A stretch of DNA of 64,000 nt from contig NZ_JAVKGN010000002.1 in assembly GCF_031432215.1 (NCBI RefSeq), forward strand, positions 62,001 to 126,000, written 5' to 3'. The stretch is from Halodesulfurarchaeum sp. HSR-GB. GTDB lineage: Archaea; Halobacteriota; Halobacteria; Halobacteriales; Halobacteriaceae. The notes under the pieces were generated by a model. The model was not told where the DNA came from, made no database searches, and saw only the letters and a program-made list of their open reading frames with translations. The position numbers and the translations under genes were made by a program. This document shows positions 9,119 through 17,962 of this stretch, piece after piece; within the stretch, counting starts at the first letter, position 1; every line of letters starts with the position of its first letter.

Positions 9119-10666
9119 ATGAGTAGTACATCAACCTCCTCCGCCGTTGAATACTCGGACGAGGACTACGTCGTTCACCTCGCAAACGCTCTCATCAACG
9201 AACATGGAGGGACTGTCGATGCGAGTATCGTTGCCAATCTGGCACCAGAATATTTCGAGCTCGATGGTGGAACAACAACGGAGCGGGTTCGAGAAATCAT
9301 CGACGAGTCCGACCATATCAACGTGAACCGTGACGGAGCACAGGACAGGATCGAAAGCGTCCGAGCCCACGGACAGCCCCCGAGGGAAATCCTCGAGATC
9401 AATCCCCGATTAGGGGGCAACGAGGCCACACTTCACGCTCTCGAGATCGTGAACGATACGGTGGCTGAAAAGCTGAACAACGAGGGTTTAGAGACTGTCA
9501 AAGACATCGCGAACGCCGATCCCTGCAAGATCGAAGGGATCAGTGCCACTATGACCACCGCGAAGGCGCAAGCCCTCGTTGAGGAAGCCCAGCAGCACGT
9601 CAGTTCTGAATCACATCTCTCCAATTCCGGACTCTCTCCCTACGTTCGCGATGATGAATCCCCGGCAGCCACAGTCCAGGAAGTCTCTGAAATCGATACG
9701 CCTGTCGGGGAACCTCTCGTCATCACACAAGGCCTCGACCCGGACGATCCCAAAGCTCACTACCACGGCCTTCTGGTCCACCAAGATATCGGCCATCCGA
9801 AGGTGCCCAAAAAGGAGTCCAACGCTCGCGACGGCGAAGTAAAACTCTTCGAGGACGAAAACGGCGACGTCATCGAGCCCGCAATCCCGACTGAGCCAAC
9901 GTTGCAAATGCCAATCGACGAAATAGTCGCGAAAACCCTCTCGAGAAACGAAACGCCGGTCATGCTCAAAGGCCCCCACGGGTCGGGGAAAAACACGGTC
10001 ATCAAGTGGCTGGCTTACCAGACGAACCGGCCCTACATCTCGATCGACGCCCACGAGGATATGCTGGCTCAAGACCTCTTTGGATCCATGTCGCTCGACG
10101 AAGATCGGAAAGTCGTGCGGCGTGATACGGCGCTCACAGCCGGGATGAAGATGGGGGCGCTCATCGTCATCAACGAACTCCCAGCGGCGCAGGCGGGCAT
10201 CCTCATGTCCCTCCACCGATTCCTCCAGGAGGGTAAGTTGCTCATCAAAGAAACGGGCGAACTGATCGAGCCCCACAGCGCGACTCGGATTCTCGCGACT
10301 CAGAACCCGGCTACGGTCGACTACGGAGGGAACAGCGAACTCAACATGGCGACTGACGATCGATGGGCTACGTACCAGCACAACTACCCTCCGAAGGATG
10401 AGGAGGTCCGTGTGCTGCACGAGATGGCAAACCGTGATACGCAAGTGGCAGATCGGGCCACAATCCGGAAGATGGTCGAAATCGCTTACATGACGAGGAA
10501 TGAACGAACGATGCCGACCGTAAGTACCCGGCACCTCAAAATCTCCCTCAACCGGATCGATGACGGCGCTTCGCCAAAGGCCGCGATGAAGTGGGCACTC
10601 CAATCGATGAGCCGGGAAACGCATAACCCGAAGGACCTCTACGGAGAAATTGACGACCGGCTATGA
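9119..10666 (+). CDS. MoxR/CobS-like AAA+ ATPase with HhH region
   Basis: A 515-residue protein. The N-terminal 100 residues resemble a winged helix. A helix-hairpin-helix segment spans roughly residues 110-160. An AAA+ core then has Walker A GPHGSGKN near 285 and sensor ILATQNPA near 395. The Walker B equivalent reads ALIVINEL, with Asn in place of the usual Asp but the catalytic Glu kept. CobS/MoxR ATPases work with vWA proteins as chaperone-like remodelling pairs, and a vWA gene follows within 1 kb. It overlaps the next small gene by ATGA, so the two are probably translationally coupled. Confidence 0.82.
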   Translation: MSSTSTSSAVEYSDEDYVVHLANALINEHGGTVDASIVANLAPEYFELDGGTTTERVREIIDESDHINVNRDGAQDRIESVRAHGQPPREILEINPRLGGNEATLHALEIVNDTVAEKLNNEGLETVKDIANADPCKIEGISATMTTAKAQALVEEAQQHVSSESHLSNSGLSPYVRDDESPAATVQEVSEIDTPVGEPLVITQGLDPDDPKAHYHGLLVHQDIGHPKVPKKESNARDGEVKLFEDENGDVIEPAIPTEPTLQMPIDEIVAKTLSRNETPVMLKGPHGSGKNTVIKWLAYQTNRPYISIDAHEDMLAQDLFGSMSLDEDRKVVRRDTALTAGMKMGALIVINELPAAQAGILMSLHRFLQEGKLLIKETGELIEPHSATRILATQNPATVDYGGNSELNMATDDRWATYQHNYPPKDEEVRVLHEMANRDTQVADRATIRKMVEIAYMTRNERTMPTVSTRHLKISLNRIDDGASPKAAMKWALQSMSRETHNPKDLYGEIDDRL

Positions 10667-10857
10667 GCGATAGAGAAGTCCAGACAAACGACCAAGAAGA
10701 TACAGAAGTTGGTCAGCCAGTTTCCCTCAATCTGACGTACAGAGAGGCTTCGATACTCGATGCCTATGTTCGCACAATGTTCGAAGCTGATGACAATTAC
10801 GACGATTACAGCAAGCCCATGGGATCAGTTCTCGATAAGTTGGAGGCTCAATTATGA
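10663..10857 (+). CDS. small acidic protein coupled to the AAA ATPase
   Basis: A 64-residue acidic protein whose start codon overlaps the ATPase stop (ATGA). It has the look of a short helical dimer (SLNLTYREASILDAYVRTMF). No family is recognised. A further ATGA overlap at 10854 opens another frame that runs only about 20 codons before entering tnpB relic sequence. The original third cistron was therefore probably cut by that insertion. Confidence 0.6.
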   Translation: MSDREVQTNDQEDTEVGQPVSLNLTYREASILDAYVRTMFEADDNYDDYSKPMGSVLDKLEAQL

Positions 10858-11240
10858 ACGATAGAGACGCCCGCGAAGACGAGAATAAAAAAAAGGGTAC
10901 AGTTGGCCTAAAGATGGCTGTCGTGCAAGTCGATGCTCGGGGGACGACCAAAGGGATTTGCGTCGTGTGGTGTGGAGACGGAAAAGCCAATCTGGGTGCG
11001 GGAACACTCCTGTCCCACGTGCGGATTCGAGACGGACAGGGACGCGAACGCAGCGATGAACATCCTCAAGCGCGGTTTTCAAAAGCTAGGGCTGGGATGG
11101 CCCGAATCAACACCTGTAGAGACTGTGACCGCTACGGACACTGATGACTTCCGAGAGGTGTCTGCACGTCACGTCATCGAAACAGGAAGCCTACCCTCGT
11201 GAGAGCAGGATTCCCCGCGCCACCGTGCGCGGGAAACATT
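10854..11240 (+). pseudogene. tnpB: tnpB 3' relic with retained right end
   Basis: From about 10915 the sequence encodes the C-terminal third of a TnpB: VQVDARGTTK, a zinc finger with a CGVETEKP half and a CPTCGFETD half, and the RuvC-III stretch RDANAAMNIL. The reading frame shifts near 10950, so the product cannot be made from one frame. A right-end hairpin (cccgcgcc..gcgcggg, about 11213-11234) still follows. The relic sits between the AAA and MC1/vWA genes and appears to have truncated a small coupled cistron that starts at 10854. It belongs to a different TnpB subgroup from the intact copy at 422. Confidence 0.8.
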
Positions 11241-11262
11241 CAAATCATTTGCTTGTGACACG

Positions 11263-11574
11263 ATGCTTATGGTCCGAGAAGACGGGAAACGAAATTTCGT
11301 ATTGCGTGAAGACGGCGAGGAATCCAGCGTATTTTCCGGGAATACCCCCCGCCAAGCGGCAATGAAAGCGGCCCGTCGCCTCGATGATCAAGGTGATTCA
11401 GAAAGCGAAGCCCCTCGAGAAGAACTCATCCTTCGAGAGAAGGGATCCGACAAACTCCACAAATACGAAGCCTGGGCCTGGACTGAACCAGCACCGGAGG
11501 ACTCCCCCGATTGGCTTGAAGGAGAAGTATCCAAAGCCAACGTCTCAAAGCAAGGAATCGAGCACCTCGACTAA
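11263..11574 (+). CDS. MC1-family chromosomal architectural protein
   Basis: A 103-residue protein matching archaeal MC1, a small monomeric DNA-bending protein. Recognisable blocks in order are RNFVLREDG, NTPRQAAMKAARRL, ELILREKGSDKLHKYEAWAW and the closing KANVSKQGIEHLD. Methanogen MC1 is about 93 residues. The haloarchaeal version is more acidic and has a longer loop around residue 45. The start is either 11263 or the second Met at 11269. Its place between the AAA and vWA genes suggests element-specific chromatin packaging. Confidence 0.9.
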   Translation: MLMVREDGKRNFVLREDGEESSVFSGNTPRQAAMKAARRLDDQGDSESEAPREELILREKGSDKLHKYEAWAWTEPAPEDSPDWLEGEVSKANVSKQGIEHLD

Positions 11575-11616
11575 TACTCTGGTTGGTTTTTGGGCCTCTT
11601 GATGGGGTGAAGGGTC

Positions 11617-14148
11617 ATGTCTTCAGCAGCCACTCGTAACACCTTCTCTCAATCGGCGGCCTACTTTCGTTCATCTCCTGACCGCCAAGAACGACTGCGA
11701 AACTACGTTCAGCGGCACACCGGAGAGCACGTCGACGTCAGGCTTACGCCCAGTGTTGAGACGGCAGCTGTTATGCCGGCCTCGGAAGACGCTCTCCTCG
11801 AAGCCGAAGAAACAGATTTCGATAACCAAGAAGCCGAGCGACTGATCGATGCAACTGACGGCGATTATTTGGCCCTGATCACTACCCAGCCCACCGATCT
11901 CGACAAACTCGGTGGCATCACCCGTCAAGTTCACGCCGATCGGAACTTCCAGATGGGTGCTGCCCTCCACGAACTCCTCCACATCCTCCATACCAACAGC
12001 AGCTATATCAGAAAGCAACTCAGCGAGAGAGTTGACGAGCAGTACCAAGACCTCGTTCACGAGCTCATTAATCTGGTCGAGGATGCGGCGATCGAGAAAT
12101 CAGTCTTCGACTCGGATAAATGGACCAAGCGGGCCGAAAACCGGCTCATAACAAGTCGAAAAGCAGTCGCGACTACTGTCGAAGATATCCCCACCCCGGT
12201 CGAATTTGGCCTTTGGGATGCGATTTCCGGAATTATCTATGAGCGAGGGATATTCGACAGCGGAAAAACCGATATCCTACTCAATCATGATGACGACCGA
12301 ATCAGGTTCCAGAACGAAGGAGTCCGACAAGTTGTCGAAAGCCTGCAACCCCGTCTTGAAGAATGGGTTTACGAAACTCGATCCAAACCCGACTCAAAAG
12401 ATCGAACGGACGCAATAATCGATTTCTGGGAGAATGTACTGAAACCCATTTTCGATCAAGCAAACTCCCAGCAGCAGTCTTCCGGTCAGTCTGACGGCGA
12501 ATCCGATGAAGGTGAAGAAAGCCGATCAGGGCCATCCCCACAAAGTCCGAACCAACCGTCAGTAAACGAGCAAGACCAGGAGAACGGGCAGGGATCAGAC
12601 TCGGGTTCTGAAACGCCACAACAGGACCAGTCAAATGCCGATTCAGAAGAGACAGAACAAGGTGGCGAAAACAAGAACCCGGTTCCAGACGATCTGGGTA
12701 CAGATGATATCGATCCTGATATCGATACGAGTGATTTCAACCCATCAATCGGTCGCGACGTAGGCGAAATGCCCAATGTGGGCGAAAACCAGCCAACTCC
12801 GACAAACGAAGAGGAAAATGATTCGAGTAACGAGGCCGATGGGTCTCAAACTGGTAAGGATACGAACGGCTCGTCACAAAATGAGCCAGAAGAAGCCGGT
12901 TCCGGAGATGAAAAGCAGGGAACAAATGACTCAGAAGGGGCCGATAACGCCAACTCGGGCGAAGACGTCGACGATCACACCCACAGCCCTGATTCAGATT
13001 CCAGTTCGGATAATGGAGCCACCGACCAAACGACTCTTGGCGCATTTGACCAATCCGGTGGCGACCCAGAAGACGAAACAGATGCTGGGGAAGAATCGAA
13101 TCAAGAAGGCGGAGAAGACGTCGAAGATCAAGACGCGACACCCGGCCAAGAACTAGACGAGCAAGATACAACTCCCCACGAAGACGGGAAAGAAGATCCG
13201 GGCAGTGGCCATGATTCGGAACCAGCAGTACCGAATGAGCTCAACAATGACATCTCCGAAGAGATCGAGGACGAAACCTCGGCAGAAATGGACCAAGTAG
13301 GCCCCGATGCAGACCAGATCGACCAAGAACTCGATGAACTCGAAAGAGCCCTCTCCGAAAGTGCTGGCGAAGAAACTCTAGATCAACTCCGAGTCACAGA
13401 CAACCGAGCTGACGAAATACCGCCCCATCTCTGGGAGGAAATCAAAGCCGAAGCCAAATTCGTCGGACGTACCCTTCGCAAGACGCTCGAGAAAAGCCGT
13501 AACGACTCGAGACGATCGGGCCTTACCAGCGGTCGTTTAGACCGCAGGCAACTCGGCAAGGTCGGCCTGGGTGATCCTCACGGGTTCTCTGTCGACCTGA
13601 GTGGCGACGATAAGAAGTACGATCTCGTCTTCGTCCTGGACGGTTCTGGATCTATGCGAGGAAGCAAGATGCAGACGGCGACCGAAGCGATTGCTCGGCT
13701 AACTGTCGCAGCCGAAGATATCGGCATCAACGTGGCAGTCACAGGGTTCCGGAATGGGGCCGCCGAGTTGATCAAACCGTTCAGCGTCGACTCGGATTTC
13801 GCACGAGACAAGCTCCTAAATTCGGAGACGGGTGGAGGCACCCCACTTGCACAGGCACTCTCCCTCGCACGAAACCTCCTCGAAACCGAAAGCCACCGGG
13901 GTCACAAGCCCATGATCGTAACCATGACGGACGGGATCCCCGCAGATGTTGACGCCGTTCGCGAAGAGCTACAGCAGACCCAAGCACCAGTCCAGAGTCT
14001 CACGATCGCGACCGACACGACAGCGAACAACCCACCTGATCGGGCTGACGAACTGACGGGATACTACGACGGCCACACCTACATCTTCGACCCAGACCGA
14101 CTCGACGATCGCTTAGACGATTTGATCGCTCAATTTGCGGGCTATTAG
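11617..14148 (+). CDS. CobT-like vWA protein with HELLH motif and long acidic linker
   Basis: An 843-residue protein in three parts. The N-terminal domain (1-280) has HELLH near residue 118, followed by a conserved Glu in HELINLVEDAAIE, a zincin-like arrangement. Residues about 285-560 are a Ser/Asp/Glu/Gly/Gln-rich linker. The C-terminal vWA domain has a complete MIDAS: DGSGS near 674, a threonine in GGGTPLAQ and an aspartate in TDGIP. CobT-type vWA proteins pair with CobS/MoxR ATPases, and such an ATPase lies 1 kb upstream. A T-rich motif (GGTTTTTGGG) lies about 33 bases before the ATG. Whether the zincin motif is catalytic is unknown. Confidence 0.87.
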   Translation: MSSAATRNTFSQSAAYFRSSPDRQERLRNYVQRHTGEHVDVRLTPSVETAAVMPASEDALLEAEETDFDNQEAERLIDATDGDYLALITTQPTDLDKLGGITRQVHADRNFQMGAALHELLHILHTNSSYIRKQLSERVDEQYQDLVHELINLVEDAAIEKSVFDSDKWTKRAENRLITSRKAVATTVEDIPTPVEFGLWDAISGIIYERGIFDSGKTDILLNHDDDRIRFQNEGVRQVVESLQPRLEEWVYETRSKPDSKDRTDAIIDFWENVLKPIFDQANSQQQSSGQSDGESDEGEESRSGPSPQSPNQPSVNEQDQENGQGSDSGSETPQQDQSNADSEETEQGGENKNPVPDDLGTDDIDPDIDTSDFNPSIGRDVGEMPNVGENQPTPTNEEENDSSNEADGSQTGKDTNGSSQNEPEEAGSGDEKQGTNDSEGADNANSGEDVDDHTHSPDSDSSSDNGATDQTTLGAFDQSGGDPEDETDAGEESNQEGGEDVEDQDATPGQELDEQDTTPHEDGKEDPGSGHDSEPAVPNELNNDISEEIEDETSAEMDQVGPDADQIDQELDELERALSESAGEETLDQLRVTDNRADEIPPHLWEEIKAEAKFVGRTLRKTLEKSRNDSRRSGLTSGRLDRRQLGKVGLGDPHGFSVDLSGDDKKYDLVFVLDGSGSMRGSKMQTATEAIARLTVAAEDIGINVAVTGFRNGAAELIKPFSVDSDFARDKLLNSETGGGTPLAQALSLARNLLETESHRGHKPMIVTMTDGIPADVDAVREELQQTQAPVQSLTIATDTTANNPPDRADELTGYYDGHTYIFDPDRLDDRLDDLIAQFAGY

Positions 14149-14162
14149 GCTCACTCACCAAC

Positions 14163-14663
14163 TCAAAGTCCAAGGTATGAAACGATATCCTGTTCGCGCC
14201 CATACAGCGTTTTTCGCTCAATAGAGACGATATCCCGCTCGATTAATTCCCCCATAGCTTCATCGACCGCTTGGGGTGGCCTATCAATTTCGCGGTCCAC
14301 ACGAGTAATCGGGACCTCACCCCGTTTCTGCAACAACGACACAATAGATGTCGCCAGCGGAGACGCCTCTTGCAATTCGGGCGGAAGTTCAGATTCATTG
14401 AATTCCACAGATGATGAGTTGTCTTGCTCGGGGATCACTAATTCGTAGGTTTTACGCCCGTTATGTGTTGTTTCTTTCCGATTTACAATTCCGGAATCTG
14501 CAAGCGATTTTGCTATGCGAGAGCCAGTCCGGCTCGAAGTGTCCAACTCTTTCCACAGTTCACTCTGATGGATGCCATCATTGTCTTGAATCAATTGGAG
14601 TGCCTCTTCTTCCGATTTGGAAAGGTCACCTTCAAATAATTCGGCTTGAAATCCAGACACCAT
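14163..14663 (-). CDS. double winged-helix transcriptional regulator
   Basis: A 166-residue protein from the internal Met in MVSGF (a few codons of a longer frame precede it). It contains two winged-helix units: residues 15-75 (IHQSELWKEL..TGSRIAKSLADSGIV) and residues 105-160 (ITRVDREIDRPPQAVDEAMGELIERDIV). It converges with the vWA gene and diverges from the SWIM-protein gene, sharing a 72-base intergenic region. It is a natural candidate regulator of that block. No ligand-binding domain is present. Confidence 0.75.
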   Translation of the reverse strand: MVSGFQAELFEGDLSKSEEEALQLIQDNDGIHQSELWKELDTSSRTGSRIAKSLADSGIVNRKETTHNGRKTYELVIPEQDNSSSVEFNESELPPELQEASPLATSIVSLLQKRGEVPITRVDREIDRPPQAVDEAMGELIERDIVSIERKTLYGREQDIVSYLGL

Positions 14664-14735
14664 AACAAGACACACTTCTTATTTCTACTATTATCAATTT
14701 GATGTTTTTGTCAGTCGTGATTCAAGTGACTGTCC

Positions 14736-15758
14736 ATGTCTAGTGCTGATGATCCTAACCCATATCTCGATAACCCGGCTTCTGAACTCCCCCTCAACTT
14801 CCCCAAACCAAGCCTCTCGAGAAAGAACCCGCTATACGAGTACGATCCCACCATTCACGCACCTGAAATCGAGCCGATCGAGCACCGGATTCGATACGAT
14901 TTCGCAAAAGCCGGCCTCACGATGAAAATGAGTCTCCTCGAAAGCTATTCCCCGTACAACAATGACTCGAGCAGCGAAGATCCGTGGGCCAATAGTGGAG
15001 ATTTGAATCCCAAGCCAGAAGCTCTAAAGAACGCTGAATTCTCGATACAGGACCGGCTTGAATACGAAGAGCATCTCTTCGAAAACTGGGATGACGACTC
15101 CGTAATCGAGAAGGCGCCCGGATACCTCGCCCATCGATTCCGGGAAATCCGAGACTCAGACAACCCCGAAGAAGGTGTCCAAAACGAGCGAGCCAATCGA
15201 ACCTACTGGTACGAGCAAATGCCATGGTCGAATCTCTATGCCCTCTTCACGAAGGACAGCTCGCTTGGAGACCTCTATCCTTCGTCTCATCGGCAATATT
15301 CAGATACGGGAAAGCCAGTAGACGAAGCCCACAACAAACATACCAATTACTTCGAGGGTGCAATCCTCGTTGATAACAACTCGGATCCAGAAAAGGTTGC
15401 AGAAGACTTCGATGTGGACCCAGACCACGTCTATCGCGAAGAGGAATTCAATTACACCCACAAGGGGGATGCCCTCGTTCGACCCGACGAGTATATCGAA
15501 GCGTTTCCAGCACCAGTTGTGATCGGTCACTACGCAAACGACTCCGAATACGTCCTATTGCCCTGGACGGGCGGTTTGACTTGCCAATGTCACTACAAGC
15601 ACGAGAAGCCCTTCCGAGTAATGTGCAAACACGAGGCCATGGCGTCGATGCTTGCAGGCGAACACGGAAGCGAGTATTTGCCCCTTACTGAAGGGATCGA
15701 TGTTCCCGATCGGGTACGACGTCTCTACGACCCTCTCGCCATCGATTGGACGTCCTAA
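14736..15758 (+). CDS. SWIM zinc-finger protein
   Basis: A 340-residue protein with a SWIM finger near its C-terminus: CQC near residue 285 and CKH about 12 residues later, the CxC..CxH signature. The rest is acidic and unrecognised. SWIM proteins occur beside MoxR ATPases and vWA proteins in bacterial gene clusters. The same trio (AAA, vWA, SWIM) is found here, supporting a joint role. A T-rich motif (GATGTTTTTG) lies about 35 bases before the ATG, which also fits coordinated expression with the vWA gene. Confidence 0.8.
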   Translation: MSSADDPNPYLDNPASELPLNFPKPSLSRKNPLYEYDPTIHAPEIEPIEHRIRYDFAKAGLTMKMSLLESYSPYNNDSSSEDPWANSGDLNPKPEALKNAEFSIQDRLEYEEHLFENWDDDSVIEKAPGYLAHRFREIRDSDNPEEGVQNERANRTYWYEQMPWSNLYALFTKDSSLGDLYPSSHRQYSDTGKPVDEAHNKHTNYFEGAILVDNNSDPEKVAEDFDVDPDHVYREEEFNYTHKGDALVRPDEYIEAFPAPVVIGHYANDSEYVLLPWTGGLTCQCHYKHEKPFRVMCKHEAMASMLAGEHGSEYLPLTEGIDVPDRVRRLYDPLAIDWTS

Positions 15759-15827
15759 CAGGTTTCAAACGCGCTTTCAATCGATTCGGGTCTTCTTGGT
15801 TTTTTCTCGGGCGTGAGGAAACGGCCC

Positions 15828-15968
15828 ATGTCCACAGAAGCACCATCCGAAAGCCAACCTTCCGAGACAGACCCCTCAGAAGAGCACACAAGCCTCTCAA
15901 TCGCCGAGGAGCACCGGATCGCCCAACAGACCGGCGCAATCTTCGGACCCAGACACGAGGAACTATGA
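15828..15968 (+). CDS. 46-residue acidic leader protein
   Basis: A short frame starting MSTEAPSESQ and ending at a TGA that overlaps the next ATG (ATGA). It sits 29 bases after the T-rich motif TGGTTTTTTCTCGG, which resembles the upstream sequence of neighbouring genes. The N-terminal half is Ser/Glu/Pro-rich and the second half could form a helix. No family is recognised. Translational coupling to the following zinc-ribbon protein is the strongest sign that it is real. Confidence 0.55.
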   Translation: MSTEAPSESQPSETDPSEEHTSLSIAEEHRIAQQTGAIFGPRHEEL

Positions 15969-16696
15969 CCCAAGAAGGCCTGCCTGAAACACTATACCTC
16001 GTCCCGGACTGGGAGTATCACGAAGCACACGATACCTGGCGAGCTCACGGCACCATCATCAACGGCACGCCCATCGTCATCGAAGAACTCGTTACAACTC
16101 GATACGACGGAAAAGCACCCACCTGCGAAGTGTGCAGAGAACGGCGTGAAGATGCTTACCGGCTTGCAGACGAAGATGATATCGCTGGGATACCTCTATG
16201 CCGGGACTGCCTCGAGGAACAAGGCTGGATCAAAGAGATCGTCGAAGACAAAACTGAGTTGGACAACAACGTCGATGTACCAAGCTCTCATATACCCCTT
16301 CCTGATCAAAACAGGGAGAGAAAAGAGACCTCACCTTTGCCTGCAATCGGGGAAGCCCCTGAACGACTATACATCGTCCCCGATCTGAATTCTGAGGGTT
16401 TCGACATCTGGGAGTTTCACGGGCAAACGATCCACGGGACACCCGTTGTGATCGAAGACCGGGTCCACACAGATTACGATCAGGAGGCATTATGCGAGGT
16501 GTGCGGCGAGCCTCGAGAAAACGTGTACCAATTAGCAGACGAGCACGCACCCGGCGTGACGGTCTGTCTCGACCATCTCAACGAATCTGTCTGGGTTAAT
16601 ACGATCCATACGACGTGGCGCACGGTCATGTTCGATGAAACACCGGTTCCTGAATATACTGAACCGGGTGCGGATCGCGCACTGTCTGAAATCTGA
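15965..16696 (+). CDS. tandem-duplicated zinc-ribbon protein
   Basis: A 243-residue protein made of two copies of one unit, about residues 5-95 and 128-220. Each copy begins with a LYLVPD or LYIVPD strand, continues through HG..I.GTP(I/V)VIE and carries a CEVC pair followed by a CRDC or CLDH pair, enough for one zinc site per copy. The linker between copies is polar. The function is unknown; such ribbons usually mediate protein or nucleic-acid contacts. The start overlaps the 46-residue gene by ATGA. An AT-rich non-coding region follows. Confidence 0.7.
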   Translation: MTQEGLPETLYLVPDWEYHEAHDTWRAHGTIINGTPIVIEELVTTRYDGKAPTCEVCRERREDAYRLADEDDIAGIPLCRDCLEEQGWIKEIVEDKTELDNNVDVPSSHIPLPDQNRERKETSPLPAIGEAPERLYIVPDLNSEGFDIWEFHGQTIHGTPVVIEDRVHTDYDQEALCEVCGEPRENVYQLADEHAPGVTVCLDHLNESVWVNTIHTTWRTVMFDETPVPEYTEPGADRALSEI

Positions 16697-17089
16697 ACAA
16701 ATTTTAAAATTTGTAGAACTTGTGCGAAGTCTGGAAATTTAGTAATGTAGGACAGTTTCAAACATGGTACCAGCCAGCTCCAGCTTTAGCGAGGTCTAAA
16801 CCTCGCCAACGTTCCATAAGGCCTGAACATTTTCAAAAGTCCAGACTTCCAAAGATTCGCACAACCTTTTAAAATTACACAGTATGTATACATTTTACAA
16901 AGTTTTCCACTTCCACACAGTGTATGATTTCCACACTTCTAAAAACGTGTACAACTTATACAACTTAAACAAATTCCAGAAATTGTTAAGATTTCGGGCG
17001 TTTCAGACGGTCAATAAGGCGTGAAACGTCCTCGGGTTTTACAACCTCTCCAACGTATACAATTCGTTAGAAACCATCCAACACAAACC
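16697..17089. other. AT-rich dyad region before parA, candidate partition site
   Basis: This 393-base region has no gene and is clearly richer in A+T than its surroundings. An imperfect long inverted repeat spans it: aattttaaaat, ttgtgcg, aagtctgg (16700-16734) against ccagactt, cgcacaa, cttttaaaatt (16841-16876). Near its centre is a perfect hairpin, GCGAGGT-CTAA-ACCTCGC (16789-16806). Between 16880 and 17060 short acaactt/gtatac words recur. Position and structure suit a ParA-system centromere or the parA operator, but no binding protein is proven. Confidence 0.5.
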
Positions 17090-17962
17090 ATGGAAGAAAA
17101 AACACCACGAGCCGTGAGCGTTTCAGTCCTCAAAGGCGGCGTCGGTAAATCAACAATAGCAGGAAACCTTGCAGAAACACTCGCACACAGAGGAAACACA
17201 GTCCTGTTTATGGATCTCGATAGTAACGGACACGCCTCAGCAGGACTCGGATTTGAAGACCACTACGAAAATTACGAAACGCACCTTGGAGACGTGCTTT
17301 TTAATACGGCAAATCCAAGCGACGTGATTTTTGATACAGGATTCGGTTTCGATATCCTCCCGGCAACGGACAACCACAGCTCGATTGAGAATCAAATCAA
17401 AGAAACCGAAATGCCAAGCCTTCAATTGAAAAATAATCTTATAGATCCACTCCTGAACAATGAATACGACTACATTATCGTCGACAATTCTGGAGACAAA
17501 TCAACACTCCTGAACAATACCCTCGTTGCCGCTCAAAACATCATAATGCCCCTAACACCGGGGGAGGAATCGCTTCACGGTCTCCAAAGGACCAAAGAAG
17601 ACCTCCTTAAGCCATTGAGAGAGTACATCGATCTGAATATTCTCGCGATCGTTCCCAATAGGCTTTCCCGAAGAATCGACTACCACTACGGTGACCGTAA
17701 ATTAGTCGAAGCAATCAATCGAGGGAGCCCATCGAAAGTGCCCAACTTCGCTCGAATACCCGCAGAAGATTGGAATAAAATGGATAACGGCGATTGGCAA
17801 GGCAAACTTCCAAAACCAGGAATTCGAGAAAATAACGAATTCACCGAAGCATACGGAAGAGAAAAGCCCCTCCGGGAGTATAATCCAAACAATCCAGAAC
17901 TTGAGAACCTCGAAGAACTTGCACAAATTGTAGAACGTGGAGGTGTCAACCATGACGGATAA
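17090..17962 (+). CDS. parA: ParA-type partition ATPase
   Basis: A 290-residue deviant-Walker ATPase. The signature KGGVGKST is near residue 15, followed by MDLDSNGHASAGLG and the switch region DYIIVDNSGD near 127. I start at the ATG at 17090, five residues before the conserved beta strand, because the in-frame upstream stretch lies in the AT-rich dyad region. ParA proteins segregate plasmids with a small DNA-binding partner, and the next gene overlaps its 3' end. It probably maintains this replicon. Confidence 0.92.
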   Translation: MEEKTPRAVSVSVLKGGVGKSTIAGNLAETLAHRGNTVLFMDLDSNGHASAGLGFEDHYENYETHLGDVLFNTANPSDVIFDTGFGFDILPATDNHSSIENQIKETEMPSLQLKNNLIDPLLNNEYDYIIVDNSGDKSTLLNNTLVAAQNIIMPLTPGEESLHGLQRTKEDLLKPLREYIDLNILAIVPNRLSRRIDYHYGDRKLVEAINRGSPSKVPNFARIPAEDWNKMDNGDWQGKLPKPGIRENNEFTEAYGREKPLREYNPNNPELENLEELAQIVERGGVNHDG

